From: an uncultured Helicobacter sp.
Lineage (GTDB): Bacteria > Campylobacterota > Campylobacteria > Campylobacterales > Helicobacteraceae
Reading direction: 5' to 3'
DNA: 34,156 nt
Assembly (NCBI RefSeq): GCF_937906905.1
Contig: NZ_CALERY010000032.1
Location: 1 to 34,156, forward strand
Positions 1 through 6,953 of this stretch are shown piece after piece. The notes beneath the pieces are model-generated. The model was not told the DNA's origin. It did no database searches and saw only the letters and a list, made by a program, of their open reading frames with translations. The translations under genes and the position numbers were made by a program. The stretch's first letter is position 1; each line of letters starts with the position of its first letter.

Positions 1-31
1 TTAGAGGGCTATTTGTGTTAAGCGTTTCCAT
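1..31 (-). CDS. 5' end of an unidentified leftward gene (partial)
   Basis: Only the first ten codons lie in the window. They read METLNTNSPL from an ATG at 31. The start is supported by an AAGGAG ribosome-binding site five bases upstream (32-42 region) and by a TATAAT -10 box at 66-71 on the same strand. Ten residues are too few to name the product. A run of twelve T (coding strand) lies just upstream of the -10 box, an arrangement known to tune expression of some Helicobacter surface-protein genes, so a surface protein is possible but unproven. Confidence 0.6.
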   Translation of the reverse strand, partial: METLNTNSPL

Positions 32-65
32 AAAAACTCCTTAAAGCAAGAAATCTAAAGCCGCG

Positions 66-71
66 ATTATA
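66..71 (-). promoter_or_regulatory. -10 box TATAAT of the left-edge gene
   Basis: The minus strand reads TATAAT here, preceded by TGC, about 35 bases before the ATG at 31. No -35 box is evident, which is normal for the Helicobacter housekeeping sigma factor. A T12 tract lies eight bases further upstream. Confidence 0.6.
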
Positions 72-79
72 GCAAAATC

Positions 80-91
80 AAAAAAAAAAAA
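80..91. repeat. A12/T12 homopolymer next to a promoter
   Basis: Twelve consecutive A on the plus strand (T on the coding strand of the left-edge gene) lie upstream of its -10 box. Tracts this long slip during replication. Their position, roughly -20 to -32 relative to the likely transcription start, could change the promoter geometry. Confidence 0.75.
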
Positions 92-188
92 CGCCCGTGC
101 CCATAGCTTGCAAAGGTGGATTCTACAACTCCCAATCCACCAAGCAAACCAAACAAGCAACACAACATCTAAAAGCCCATAAATAGAC

Positions 189-194
189 TATAAT
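189..194 (+). promoter_or_regulatory. -10 box TATAAT of the SDR gene
   Basis: TATAAT lies about 57 bases before the SDR start codon at 251. Immediately downstream, at 199-211, is GCTAGAATCTAGC, a perfect odd-centred palindrome containing the window's over-represented word. It would sit at or near the transcription start. Confidence 0.55.
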
Positions 195-250
195 GCTCGC
201 TAGAATCTAGCTCACTCAATCCATAACACCCCATACCACGAAAGGATACC

Positions 251-1195
251 ATGCGCACCGCAGATACCCCCACCGCAATAGACAAAGCCACAAAGCATAG
301 CTCCAGCTCCTCCTGCAACTCTACTCCTGCCCACAACTCCACGCCCGCCCGAGCTGCTTCCCACACAGCTGGGCAAGTCGTCTTTCTCACAGGTGCTAGC
401 TCTGGCATAGGCAAATCCACTGCTATCATGCTGCATAATGCAGGGCTCAAGGTCTATGCTGCGGCACGGCGTGTAGAGTGCATGCAGGATTTGCGCGCGC
501 TTGGGATAGTGGTTTTGTATCTTGACTTGCTTAAAAATGAGTCGATAGAGGCGTGTGTGCAAGAAGTGCTGCGCCAAGAGGGGCGGATTGATGTTTTTGT
601 CAGCAATGCTGGGTATGGATTTTATGGAGCGATTGAAGATGTCCCGCTGGAATCAGCAAGAGCGCAGCTTGATGTCAATCTCTTTGGCTTCGCGCGGCTT
701 GTGCAGCTCATCGCCCCTAGTATGCGCGCGCAAAATCATGGCAAAATCATCGCTATAAGCTCCATAGCTGGGCGCGTCTGGACGCCGTTTGGCGGCTGGT
801 ATCATGCTAGTAAATACGCGCTAGAGGGGCTATGCGATAGTCTGCGGCTGGAGCTAAAGCCCTTTGGGATTGATGTGATCCTCATCGAGCCAGGAGGTAT
901 TAAGACGGATTGGGGGGTCATCGCTGCTAGGCATTTGCGAGAGATTAGCAGTAATGGTGCGTATGCGAAATCCTGCGAGAAATATGCACGCGCCTTGCAC
1001 CAAACCTATCAAGGCAGCTCCCTCTCATCTCCTGATACTATCGCGCGAACCATTATCACTGCGATTCACGCCAAACGCCCGAAAACTCGCTATCTCGTTG
1101 GGTTTATGGCGCGCCCCATGCTCTATGCTAGGCGTGTGCTTGGCGATAGGCTGTTTGATAGGCTTATCGCGTTTGCTTGGGGCAGGAGCTGGTAG
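251..1195 (+). CDS. Short-chain dehydrogenase/reductase (SDR) family oxidoreductase
   Basis: Classical SDR Rossmann-fold NAD(P)-dependent oxidoreductase of 314 residues. Visible signatures are the cofactor loop TGASSGIG at residues 47-54, SNAG at 118-121, the catalytic serine in ISS at 169-171, and YHASK with Tyr184 and Lys188. The substrate cannot be read from sequence. The start at 251 follows AAAGGA with good spacing. It gives a roughly 40-residue Ser/Thr/Ala/Pro-rich N-terminal extension before the fold, which is unusual since SDRs normally begin just before the first beta strand. No signal peptide is seen, so the protein should be cytoplasmic. The gene stands alone and converges on a glycosyltransferase, so the context gives no pathway. 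Confidence 0.9.
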   Translation: MRTADTPTAIDKATKHSSSSSCNSTPAHNSTPARAASHTAGQVVFLTGASSGIGKSTAIMLHNAGLKVYAAARRVECMQDLRALGIVVLYLDLLKNESIEACVQEVLRQEGRIDVFVSNAGYGFYGAIEDVPLESARAQLDVNLFGFARLVQLIAPSMRAQNHGKIIAISSIAGRVWTPFGGWYHASKYALEGLCDSLRLELKPFGIDVILIEPGGIKTDWGVIAARHLREISSNGAYAKSCEKYARALHQTYQGSSLSSPDTIARTIITAIHAKRPKTRYLVGFMARPMLYARRVLGDRLFDRLIAFAWGRSW

Positions 1196-1288
1196 GCGGC
1201 AAGGAGGTGAGATAAAGGTGGATCTGGCTTGCTGGCTGGCTTGGCTGTGTTTGCGCAAAATGCAGGCTAGAATCCACTCTGGCAGTAT

Positions 1289-2376
1289 CTACTCTCCTAG
1301 AATCGTATCCCACAGCGGCAAAATCGCTTGCTTGCTAAATCGCTGTGCCACAATCTGTGCCGCAGTCCTGCCAAAGCTCGCGCGCTTAGTCTCATCGCCC
1401 ATAAGCTCAAGCACCCTGTGAGCAAAGCCCTGCAAATCTCCGTTCTCTACGAGATACCCGCTGCTTCCATGCTCGATAATATCGCTAGGTCCTGTTTTGA
1501 CATCAAACGCCACGGCGGGCAGTCCATAGCTAGCAGACTCCAGTAGCACCATAGGCAATGCCTCAAAATGGCTGCTCATCACAAACATGCTTGCTGCGAG
1601 ATATTCACTCCCTATATCGCTTGTGAAAGGCTTGAGCTTGATTGTGTCCTGCAGACCAAGCTCGGTGATTTTGGATTCTAGCTCTTGCTGCATGCTGCCA
1701 CTGCCGATGATTACCAGCTCCCAGCCCTGCGCACACTCATGCTGCTGCACCAGCGCCCAGATCTCCACCAATCGCAAAAACCCTTTCTGCCCTACTAGCC
1801 GCCCTACTGCGATGACACGGCGCTGGGTGAGATCTGCTTGGCGAGTGGGGAGTGTGGGGAGGAAATTTGGGATAATACTGATGTCATCGTGGATTTGCTG
1901 CCATGCTGAAAGCTCTTTGCCCGAAAGCAAGATGAGCTTATCAAAGCGTGCGAAATTTTTGACCTTGCGTGCGGAGAATCTAGGGGCGTTTAGGTGGCTA
2001 ATCCTATAGTAAAGTGGGGTGGATTCTGGGGTGGATTTGGAGCGGGGCGGGAGATACCAGCCGTCATTTGCGATGACGATGTCAGGGGCGGTTTGCATGA
2101 TAAATCTGTCGATTTTGCGGCTAATGAGTGTGCGGTGAAGCAGATTGACAAAAAGCTTGGCGAAAAGATTCTTGCTCCATGGATTTATGTGTGAAAATGC
2201 GCGAAGCTTGACCCTAGAGCAAAGCTCGTAGGGGGGGGGGCAGCATGGACTTGATAAAAGCTTGCAATTATGACTTCATAGCCACGATTGCTTAGGGCGT
2301 TAGCAAGATTGACACATACTCGCTCTGCGCCGCCTGTTACGGTGATGTCTTTTAGTGTGATGAGAATTTTTGTCAT
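1289..2376 (-). CDS. GT4 glycosyltransferase, phase-variable, out of frame in this copy
   Basis: GT-B fold, family-4 glycosyltransferase, probably for LPS or another surface glycan. It is split into two reading frames. The N-terminal part (2376-2185) starts at ATG 2376 behind AAGGAG and contains the GT4 motif GGAERV. The C-terminal part (continuous from the tract to 1289) carries AVGRLVGQKG, the nucleotide-sugar region SSHFEALPMVLLESAS and GSSGYLVENGD. The frames meet at a C10 tract (coding strand) at 2231-2240. Reading through with ten C reaches a stop about 17 codons later. Eight or eleven C would join the halves into one protein of about 362 residues, normal for GT4. Both halves are otherwise intact, so this is a switchable OFF state rather than decay; a sequencing length error in the tract is the alternative. 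The acceptor and sugar are unknown. Confidence 0.85.
2231..2240. repeat. G10/C10 phase-variation tract inside a GT4 gene
   Basis: Ten G on the plus strand lie about 45 codons into the coding sequence of the leftward glycosyltransferase. With ten bases the downstream frame is lost; with eight or eleven it is restored. Slipped-strand mispairing at such tracts is the standard switching mechanism in Helicobacter and Campylobacter surface-glycan genes. Confidence 0.9.
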
Positions 2377-2405
2377 AAGTGCTCCTTGGTATTTATCGAG
2401 GGGCA

Positions 2406-2411
2406 ATTATA
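2406..2411 (-). promoter_or_regulatory. -10 box TATAAT of the GT4 gene
   Basis: The minus strand reads GCTATAATTG, with the box about 30 bases upstream of the ATG at 2376. It places the transcription start near 2399, with a leader of roughly 23 bases that includes the AAGGAG site. Confidence 0.6.
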
Positions 2412-2583
2412 GCTAAATATACGCAAGTCTCCCGCCATTATCGCGCAGCGCACCTTGCACACATGCCGCAGAATCTAGCTAAAATCCTGCGATAAGAGAG
2501 TGCGCTGGACTTAGAGCGTGATTTAGTAGATATTTAGGTATTTTTCTGCACAATGCACGGCTATGTGGCGTAAGGAGTGGCAG

Positions 2584-3405
2584 ATGAAAATGCAAAGATA
2601 TGTCAAAGTCTATGCGATAGTGTGCGTGGCTCTATGCTCTATCGCTCTAGCAGATGAGCCTAAAAAGCGCGGCTCTCACGCACAAATAGCCATACAATCC
2701 ACAGGGCTATGGCACTTTAGCGCCAATGCTAGCACCTCTGGCTTGCATGAGGCGTTGTTCGCAAGCTATGACTACACGACGAGGCTTGGCTTGGGCTTTG
2801 GGCTTAGTGCCACAGGTGGCGGAAGCGTGGGGAGTCTTGATAACTATATGGTGCAAGGCATGCAAGATCTCACAAGCGTGCCACCGGTGGGGGATATTAA
2901 CTTGCTTATAGATTTGGGGATTTATAGTGGGTATCACTTGATACGCCGCAGCTATGATAAGCCCTTGTATCTTGGCACCGGGCTAAAAATCCTAGAGTAT
3001 GGCAATATCGTGGCAAATACAACCACCGCTCCTATTGTCGCAGTGTATATGCCTATCGAGCTACGCGGCGAGCTACGAGTCTCTCCAGCCCTAGAGCTAG
3101 AATATCTCCTAGCCTATGATATAGCACTTGAGCAATCCACTATGATTGCCACTAAGGCACTTCCTCTAAGCAGTAGCTATGGCTTGCGGCTGCATTTTGG
3201 AGGGAGATTGTATGCCTCGCCGAGGTTGTATTTCTTTGGGACATTTGTGGCGGAGTATTATGGGTTTGGGGCTTCGCCTGGCATTCTTGTGGGCAATCCT
3301 AATCAAACCGATACGCCCGGACTCAAGCCCGGCGCAGAAGCTGTGCTGTCTTATCCGCAGTCTAATCTGGGCTATGTCGGCGTGCGATTGGGTATAGGGT
3401 ATTAG
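2584..3405 (+). CDS. Outer-membrane beta-barrel protein, Helicobacter type (first of a tandem pair)
   Basis: Predicted secreted outer-membrane protein of 273 residues. The start at 2584 is preferred over the in-frame ATG at 2563 because AAGGAG (2572-2577) lies six bases before it and the signal peptide then begins at once (MKMQRYVKVYAIVCVALCSIALA, cleaved near ALA-DE; written here in prose only to mark the hydrophobic core at residues 8-22). The mature part alternates aromatic, glycine and hydrophobic residues as in beta strands and ends in an aromatic residue (GVRLGIGY), typical of barrels handed over to BamA. I recognise no specific porin or adhesin family. The next gene begins ten bases downstream behind AGGAGG, so the two are probably co-transcribed. 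Confidence 0.7.
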   Translation: MKMQRYVKVYAIVCVALCSIALADEPKKRGSHAQIAIQSTGLWHFSANASTSGLHEALFASYDYTTRLGLGFGLSATGGGSVGSLDNYMVQGMQDLTSVPPVGDINLLIDLGIYSGYHLIRRSYDKPLYLGTGLKILEYGNIVANTTTAPIVAVYMPIELRGELRVSPALELEYLLAYDIALEQSTMIATKALPLSSSYGLRLHFGGRLYASPRLYFFGTFVAEYYGFGASPGILVGNPNQTDTPGLKPGAEAVLSYPQSNLGYVGVRLGIGY

Positions 3406-3414
3406 GAGGTAATG

Positions 3415-4248
3415 ATGAGAACTATACTACAAGGTTTAATACTTGTGATTGCTTGCAGCGCGAGCTACGCAGAGGGGCTGATTTACAAAGGTGGATTCTA
3501 CTCATCACTAGGATTTTACACAGGCTACTATCACTATGGCGAAATAGGCAGGGACTCTAGCCGTGTTATGCGTATGGATACGGCGATGTTTGGGCTTAGT
3601 GGGCAGCTTGGCAATATCACTAGCTTTGGGCTAAAGCTTGAGGGCACGGCTCGGTTTAACTACGCACTAGGGGTCTATACAGGGGGGATTTTAGACACAG
3701 ACAATGATAGCAGAAATGGGCGCAAGCTCCAGCAGCCCACAGGCGCTATCGCTGGCGATGTGGAGCTAAAGGTGGGCTATGATTTCTTGCATTTTTTGCC
3801 TGCAAGCTCGCTCTTTTTCCAAAGTGGTGCGGGCTACCACGCAAATCGCACGGAAGTTATCCCTATGACAAGATTTCAAGGCTATTTCTATCTCCCCATA
3901 GAGCTTGAGGGGCATAGTCAAATCTCACAAAATCTAGCCATAAGCTATGGCGGAGGCTATCGCTACCTAATCTTTGGCAACCACTTCTCCGCAAGCACTC
4001 GCTATGGATTTACTGATGATTATAGTGTCTTGCAGCACGATGGCTTTGGTGCTTTGGCATATATCGGGGCAAACTTTTTGACAAAAGACGGGGGCATGCG
4101 ATCTGTGCGGCTTGTGTATGAATACTGGAGCATAGAAGCAGCAGATGCTATGAGAACGACAAGTATCTACACAGGCAAGGAGACCGCTCTGTATGAGCCC
4201 AAAAACAGCACACATAGGGTGTTTTTGCAATATAGCTTTGGGTTTTAA
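3415..4248 (+). CDS. Outer-membrane beta-barrel protein (second of a tandem pair)
   Basis: 277 residues from the ATG at 3415, or one more from the adjacent ATG at 3412. AGGAGG at 3404-3409 overlaps the stop codon of the preceding gene and fits the 3415 start better. An N-terminal signal peptide (hydrophobic core ILQGLILVIACSA, cleavage near SYA-EG) is followed by Gly/Tyr/Phe-rich amphipathic segments and a C-terminal phenylalanine (FLQYSFGF), the usual outer-membrane insertion signal. The length and organisation match the upstream gene, so the two may be diverged duplicates, though sequence similarity between them is low by eye. Function unknown; structural barrel, porin or adhesin are all open. 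Confidence 0.7.
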   Translation: MRTILQGLILVIACSASYAEGLIYKGGFYSSLGFYTGYYHYGEIGRDSSRVMRMDTAMFGLSGQLGNITSFGLKLEGTARFNYALGVYTGGILDTDNDSRNGRKLQQPTGAIAGDVELKVGYDFLHFLPASSLFFQSGAGYHANRTEVIPMTRFQGYFYLPIELEGHSQISQNLAISYGGGYRYLIFGNHFSASTRYGFTDDYSVLQHDGFGALAYIGANFLTKDGGMRSVRLVYEYWSIEAADAMRTTSIYTGKETALYEPKNSTHRVFLQYSFGF

Positions 4249-4254
4249 CACAAG

Positions 4255-4274
4255 GATTCTAGCATGCTAGAATC
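4255..4274. repeat. Perfect 20-bp palindrome just after the OMP gene
   Basis: GATTCTAGCATGCTAGAATC equals its own reverse complement and begins six bases after the OMP stop codon. As RNA it could form an eight-pair stem with a four-base loop. There is no U-run after it, so classical intrinsic termination is doubtful. Confidence 0.8.
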
Positions 4275-4542
4275 TAAGGGGTGTGGATTGAGGCGTGCCT
4301 ATACTGCCGCAAGTGATATCACAAAAGATATTTTCACGCACGCGCTTTTTCTCCAGCGAATATCGATATTTACAAGATTGTGTGTGCAGAAGCTTGTTTG
4401 CGTATGATTGCGGATAGAATCTCTGTGGGGTTATAAGTATTGCATTGTAGGCAATGGGGAAGCGCGAGTGGAGCGTATGTAATTGGATTTGGAGGCTTTG
4501 TGAAATCGCGCGTTGTTAAAATGTAGTCTTTGCTGGATTCTG

Positions 4543-4591
4543 CTTAGATTCTATTTATGACTAGACTTTGAGTGATTATTTAGAATCTAAG
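4543..4591. repeat. 11-bp perfect inverted repeat with 27-base spacer
   Basis: CTTAGATTCTA at 4543-4553 is the exact reverse complement of TAGAATCTAAG at 4581-4591. Both arms contain the over-represented AGAATC word. It marks the junction where the AT-rich interval begins. Confidence 0.75.
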
Positions 4592-4747
4592 ATGTAGCAT
4601 ATTTAGTGTGGGATTATGGAATTTTTGCGTGCGGTTTTTTGGAGTGAAAATAAAAACATTATAATGCTATATGACACAAATAAGAGATTTTCTATTGCCC
4701 CTGTTGCTTTCACGCTTCCATTTTCTCCAAAATGTATTTTAAAAATT

Positions 4748-5296
4748 TTAAATTTTATTCTGTTTTTCCAAATAGCTTTCGATCGCTTGATGTGCATAAT
4801 AACGCGAACATATACAAGTCATAATCATAGTAAAAACAACAATGCAGATATTATAACAAAAATATTTACTTGAATATGAGAAAAAACAAGACAGCAAAGA
4901 TAATAAAATAGAGTTTCTAAAAAAGCCATAAGATACATTTTTCCAAAATAGTTTTGTATCATTTCTCGTAATTGCCAGTATATGATTTAGCAATTTGTCT
5001 TTGTGCTTGTTGCTAAGTTTATTATATAAAACGAAGTGTTTCTTGCTAAGATAATTAATAACAGGATTTTCAAATTTTTCCCAAATAAATTGTTCGACAA
5101 ATTTAATCAATGAGGCAGAAGTAAAACCAAAAATACCAGATAAAATGATAATTAATGACATAAAAATAATACTATTATTTTCTAACAAAGAAATATCATA
5201 GCCAAGCAAAAAATATATTGCAATTACAAATAAAAATCCCGGTGCAAATCTTGCACAGAGATTGTAAGAGCCAAAAAGTTGCCTAAAATCATTCAT
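4748..5296 (-). CDS. Small multi-pass membrane protein partnered with an MBL-fold protein
   Basis: 182 residues with about four hydrophobic segments: near 17-32, 42-64, 125-140 and 145-163, separated by a charged loop of about 60 residues (65-124). The N-terminus contains SYNLCARFAPGFL, an aromatic/Arg/Pro motif leading into the first membrane segment. I do not recognise a named family. The start at 5296 overlaps the end of the upstream MBL gene by eight bases, so the two are translationally coupled and presumably act together. The gene is AT-rich like its partner and unlike the housekeeping genes around it. By analogy with two-gene immune or toxin modules it could be a membrane effector or anchor; that is inference only. 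Confidence 0.7.
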   Translation of the reverse strand: MNDFRQLFGSYNLCARFAPGFLFVIAIYFLLGYDISLLENNSIIFMSLIIILSGIFGFTSASLIKFVEQFIWEKFENPVINYLSKKHFVLYNKLSNKHKDKLLNHILAITRNDTKLFWKNVSYGFFRNSILLSLLSCFFSYSSKYFCYNICIVVFTMIMTCICSRYYAHQAIESYLEKQNKI

Positions 5297-6416
5297 ACGA
5301 TTCTACCTTATCATAAAATGGCAGTGGTTCTGCGGTTATCCAACCCTCTCTTTGTGGCACATTACCATTGCGGTGTCGTTTCGTGCTTCCTTGTGTAGCA
5401 ATAACCTTGCATCCCCTGCGAATAAAAGCATTAATAACCACTCTTCTAGGGTGTCTGTCATCATCTTTCCCAGCCGAAACAAAGGCAACAATTGAGTTTT
5501 TCTTGTTAGTATTTTTATTGCCTATAAATTTATTTAAGATAGACGGGCTGACATTTCTTCTGCTTCCGTGATGTGGAATTTGGATAAAGCTTAAACTTTT
5601 AGAAATATTTATATTTTGACTTAAGGCATAGTTATGGGCATTTTGCAATGCTTCGTTTCCAGCATCTCCTGTTAAAAGTATCCCCCTCCCATCTAAATTA
5701 GCATAAAGAATAACACTGCTTTCATTCTCTTCACTTGTTTTGCCTTTTTCTTTGTTATATTCTTTTAAAGTTTCTATATTCATATTTTCTGCAACATTAA
5801 TGCAAACTTCTCTCATTGATTCTAGAATACTTGTTTGTTTAGAATCTTCTATTGAAATTTCCTTCGTTTTATTAGAGTTTGGTATAAGATCGTATAAGTG
5901 CCAATCTTTGTTTGGAGATAAAACTTGAAAAACACCAATTTGACACCCTTCATAAGGTTCTTTTATCTCGATTTCTTTTTGCGTGGCAATTGTTTCTAAT
6001 TTCCTAGCATATTGATAATATTTCTGTTCAAACCTTTCACGCATACTATCAGTTGTGGTTCTTTTATCCCTTTTAAAATTATTACTTGGATTATCAATAA
6101 ACTTGATGATTTGATCAATATAACACCAAGGTCTATGTATCCATAACTCCTTTACTTTTAGATTCTCTAATATTTCAGTTAAACCTGATGCATGATCTTT
6201 ATCGGGATGGGTATTGACAACATAATCCACGCAATCTGTCTTATAATATTTTTGGATATGCTTAACCAAAGCACCCCCAGATTCTTTTGTCCCCCCATCA
6301 ATAATCATCACCTTTTGTTTGTTTCTACCCCAATCGCCCTGCCACCATCTCAATGCGATTGCATCTCCACTATTGTTTCCGTTGCCAACAGGTAAAAAAT
6401 CTATTTCATAATTCAC
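5289..6416 (-). CDS. ComEC/Rec2-like metallo-beta-lactamase-fold hydrolase
   Basis: 375-residue stand-alone MBL-fold protein. Metal-site motifs are visible in order: MIIDGG at 37-42, HPDKDH at 70-75 (the ComEC-type variant of HxHxDH), LLTGDAG at 247-253, PHHGS at 281-285, and SAGKDDDRHPRR at 314-325, matching the late Ser-Gly...His-Pro region of ComEC. There is no membrane part, so this is not the DNA-uptake channel itself. A non-conserved insert of about 100 residues lies between the second and third motifs. Such soluble ComEC-like hydrolases are predicted nucleases or phosphodiesterases and occur in accessory regions. It is the first gene of a two-gene unit with its own promoter. AT-rich composition (15 G/C in 5821-5880) suggests horizontal acquisition. 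The substrate is unknown. Confidence 0.85.
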   Translation of the reverse strand: MNYEIDFLPVGNGNNSGDAIALRWWQGDWGRNKQKVMIIDGGTKESGGALVKHIQKYYKTDCVDYVVNTHPDKDHASGLTEILENLKVKELWIHRPWCYIDQIIKFIDNPSNNFKRDKRTTTDSMRERFEQKYYQYARKLETIATQKEIEIKEPYEGCQIGVFQVLSPNKDWHLYDLIPNSNKTKEISIEDSKQTSILESMREVCINVAENMNIETLKEYNKEKGKTSEENESSVILYANLDGRGILLTGDAGNEALQNAHNYALSQNINISKSLSFIQIPHHGSRRNVSPSILNKFIGNKNTNKKNSIVAFVSAGKDDDRHPRRVVINAFIRRGCKVIATQGSTKRHRNGNVPQREGWITAEPLPFYDKVESYE

Positions 6417-6456
6417 TTAATATGCCTTTATTCATAAATATTGTTTGTGATGTAGC

Positions 6457-6462
6457 ATTATA
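6457..6462 (-). promoter_or_regulatory. -10 box TATAAT of the MBL/membrane-protein unit
   Basis: The minus strand reads TGCTATAATGC about 41 bases before the ATG at 6416. It lies between the stop of the restriction-gene remnant (6468) and the MBL gene, so the two-gene unit can be transcribed on its own. Confidence 0.6.
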
Positions 6463-6467
6463 GCACA

Positions 6468-6791
6468 CTACTTTTCAACAATTTCTATCTCATCGTTTGT
6501 GAGATTGTAGAGTGTATAGACTAAAGAGTCATTTTGAGATTCTAACTTGCTTGTGTCAAGGGCGGAATCTTTTGCTTTAGATTCTAGGATTTTATCTACA
6601 CATTTTACAATTTCATCACACAGGGGCTTATTAGATTCTGTGATTTTGGGGAGTTTTTCTATAAATTGTTTTATCCACCTTAAAGCACCGCTACCTAAAC
6701 CTGAAGCGCTTTGCTTCATATAAAAAGTGAGCCTAGGGTCTAGCACCGCATATAGATATTTATCATTTCGTGGGATAAAATAGCAAATTTG
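6468..6791 (-). pseudogene. C-terminal remnant of a type IIG-like restriction/methyltransferase gene
   Basis: An open frame without a proper start runs from just after a stop at 6792-6794 to 6468. A GTG at 6746 could nominally start a 92-residue protein, but the frame continues upstream with ICYFIPRNDKYLYAVLD, which is family-like sequence. The segment YMKQSASGLGSGALRWIKQ followed by IEKLP and a C-terminal YTLYNLTNDEIEIVE is what I expect at the end of the target-recognition region of TaqI/Eco57I-type methylases and type IIG enzymes. The catalytic domains, including the NPPY motif, are absent. The matching N-terminus seems to survive at 6843-6953. I infer one large internal deletion. Confidence 0.65.
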
Positions 6792-6842
6792 TTAGACTTT
6801 TTACTCCAAAAAGCACTCTAGCTTTATTACCCCCATAAATGC

Positions 6843-6953
6843 TTAAGTGTGCAAAAACCTATCCCTATATTTGCTAAAAGATTCTAGCTCACTCTCACTT
6901 GGGCTATGAGCATTTGATAAGAAATCTTCTAGGGGGATAGGCGTGTAAGTCAT
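6843..6953 (-). pseudogene. 36-codon N-terminal remnant overlapping the gatB stop
   Basis: A short frame begins with an ATG that overlaps the gatB stop codon (ATGA) and ends at TAA 6843-6845, after MTYTPIPLEDFLSNA...YRDRFLHT. The hydrophilic ELESFSKYRDRFL stretch resembles the start of type IIG-like enzymes, and the downstream remnant at 6468-6791 is in the same frame after three stops. I read this as the surviving start of a gene once translated in coupling with gatB. A genuine micro-protein is the alternative. Confidence 0.45.

Larger units (their letters stand above)
4249..4747. other. 500-base gene-free spacer with six copies of the AGAATC word
   Basis: I see no convincing gene or tRNA here. 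Base composition shifts from mixed to AT-rich near 4610, marking the edge of the accessory interval. The first 350 bases hold six copies of AGAATC/GATTCT, four of which pair into two inverted repeats (4255-4274 and 4543-4591). A possible 64-codon frame on the minus strand overlaps the end of the membrane-protein gene, but it lacks a ribosome-binding site and recognisable features. Confidence 0.6.

Noticed and set aside
1201..1421. AAGGAGG at 1201-1207 followed by a possible GTG-started frame on the plus strand after the SDR gene
   Set aside because: The spacing to GTG 1218 is too long, and the frame lies antisense to the glycosyltransferase's 3' end with no recognisable sequence. Probably chance.
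4603..4797. 64-codon minus-strand frame downstream of the membrane-protein gene
   Set aside because: It overlaps the real gene's end in another frame, has no ribosome-binding site, and has a composition typical of AT-rich shadow frames.
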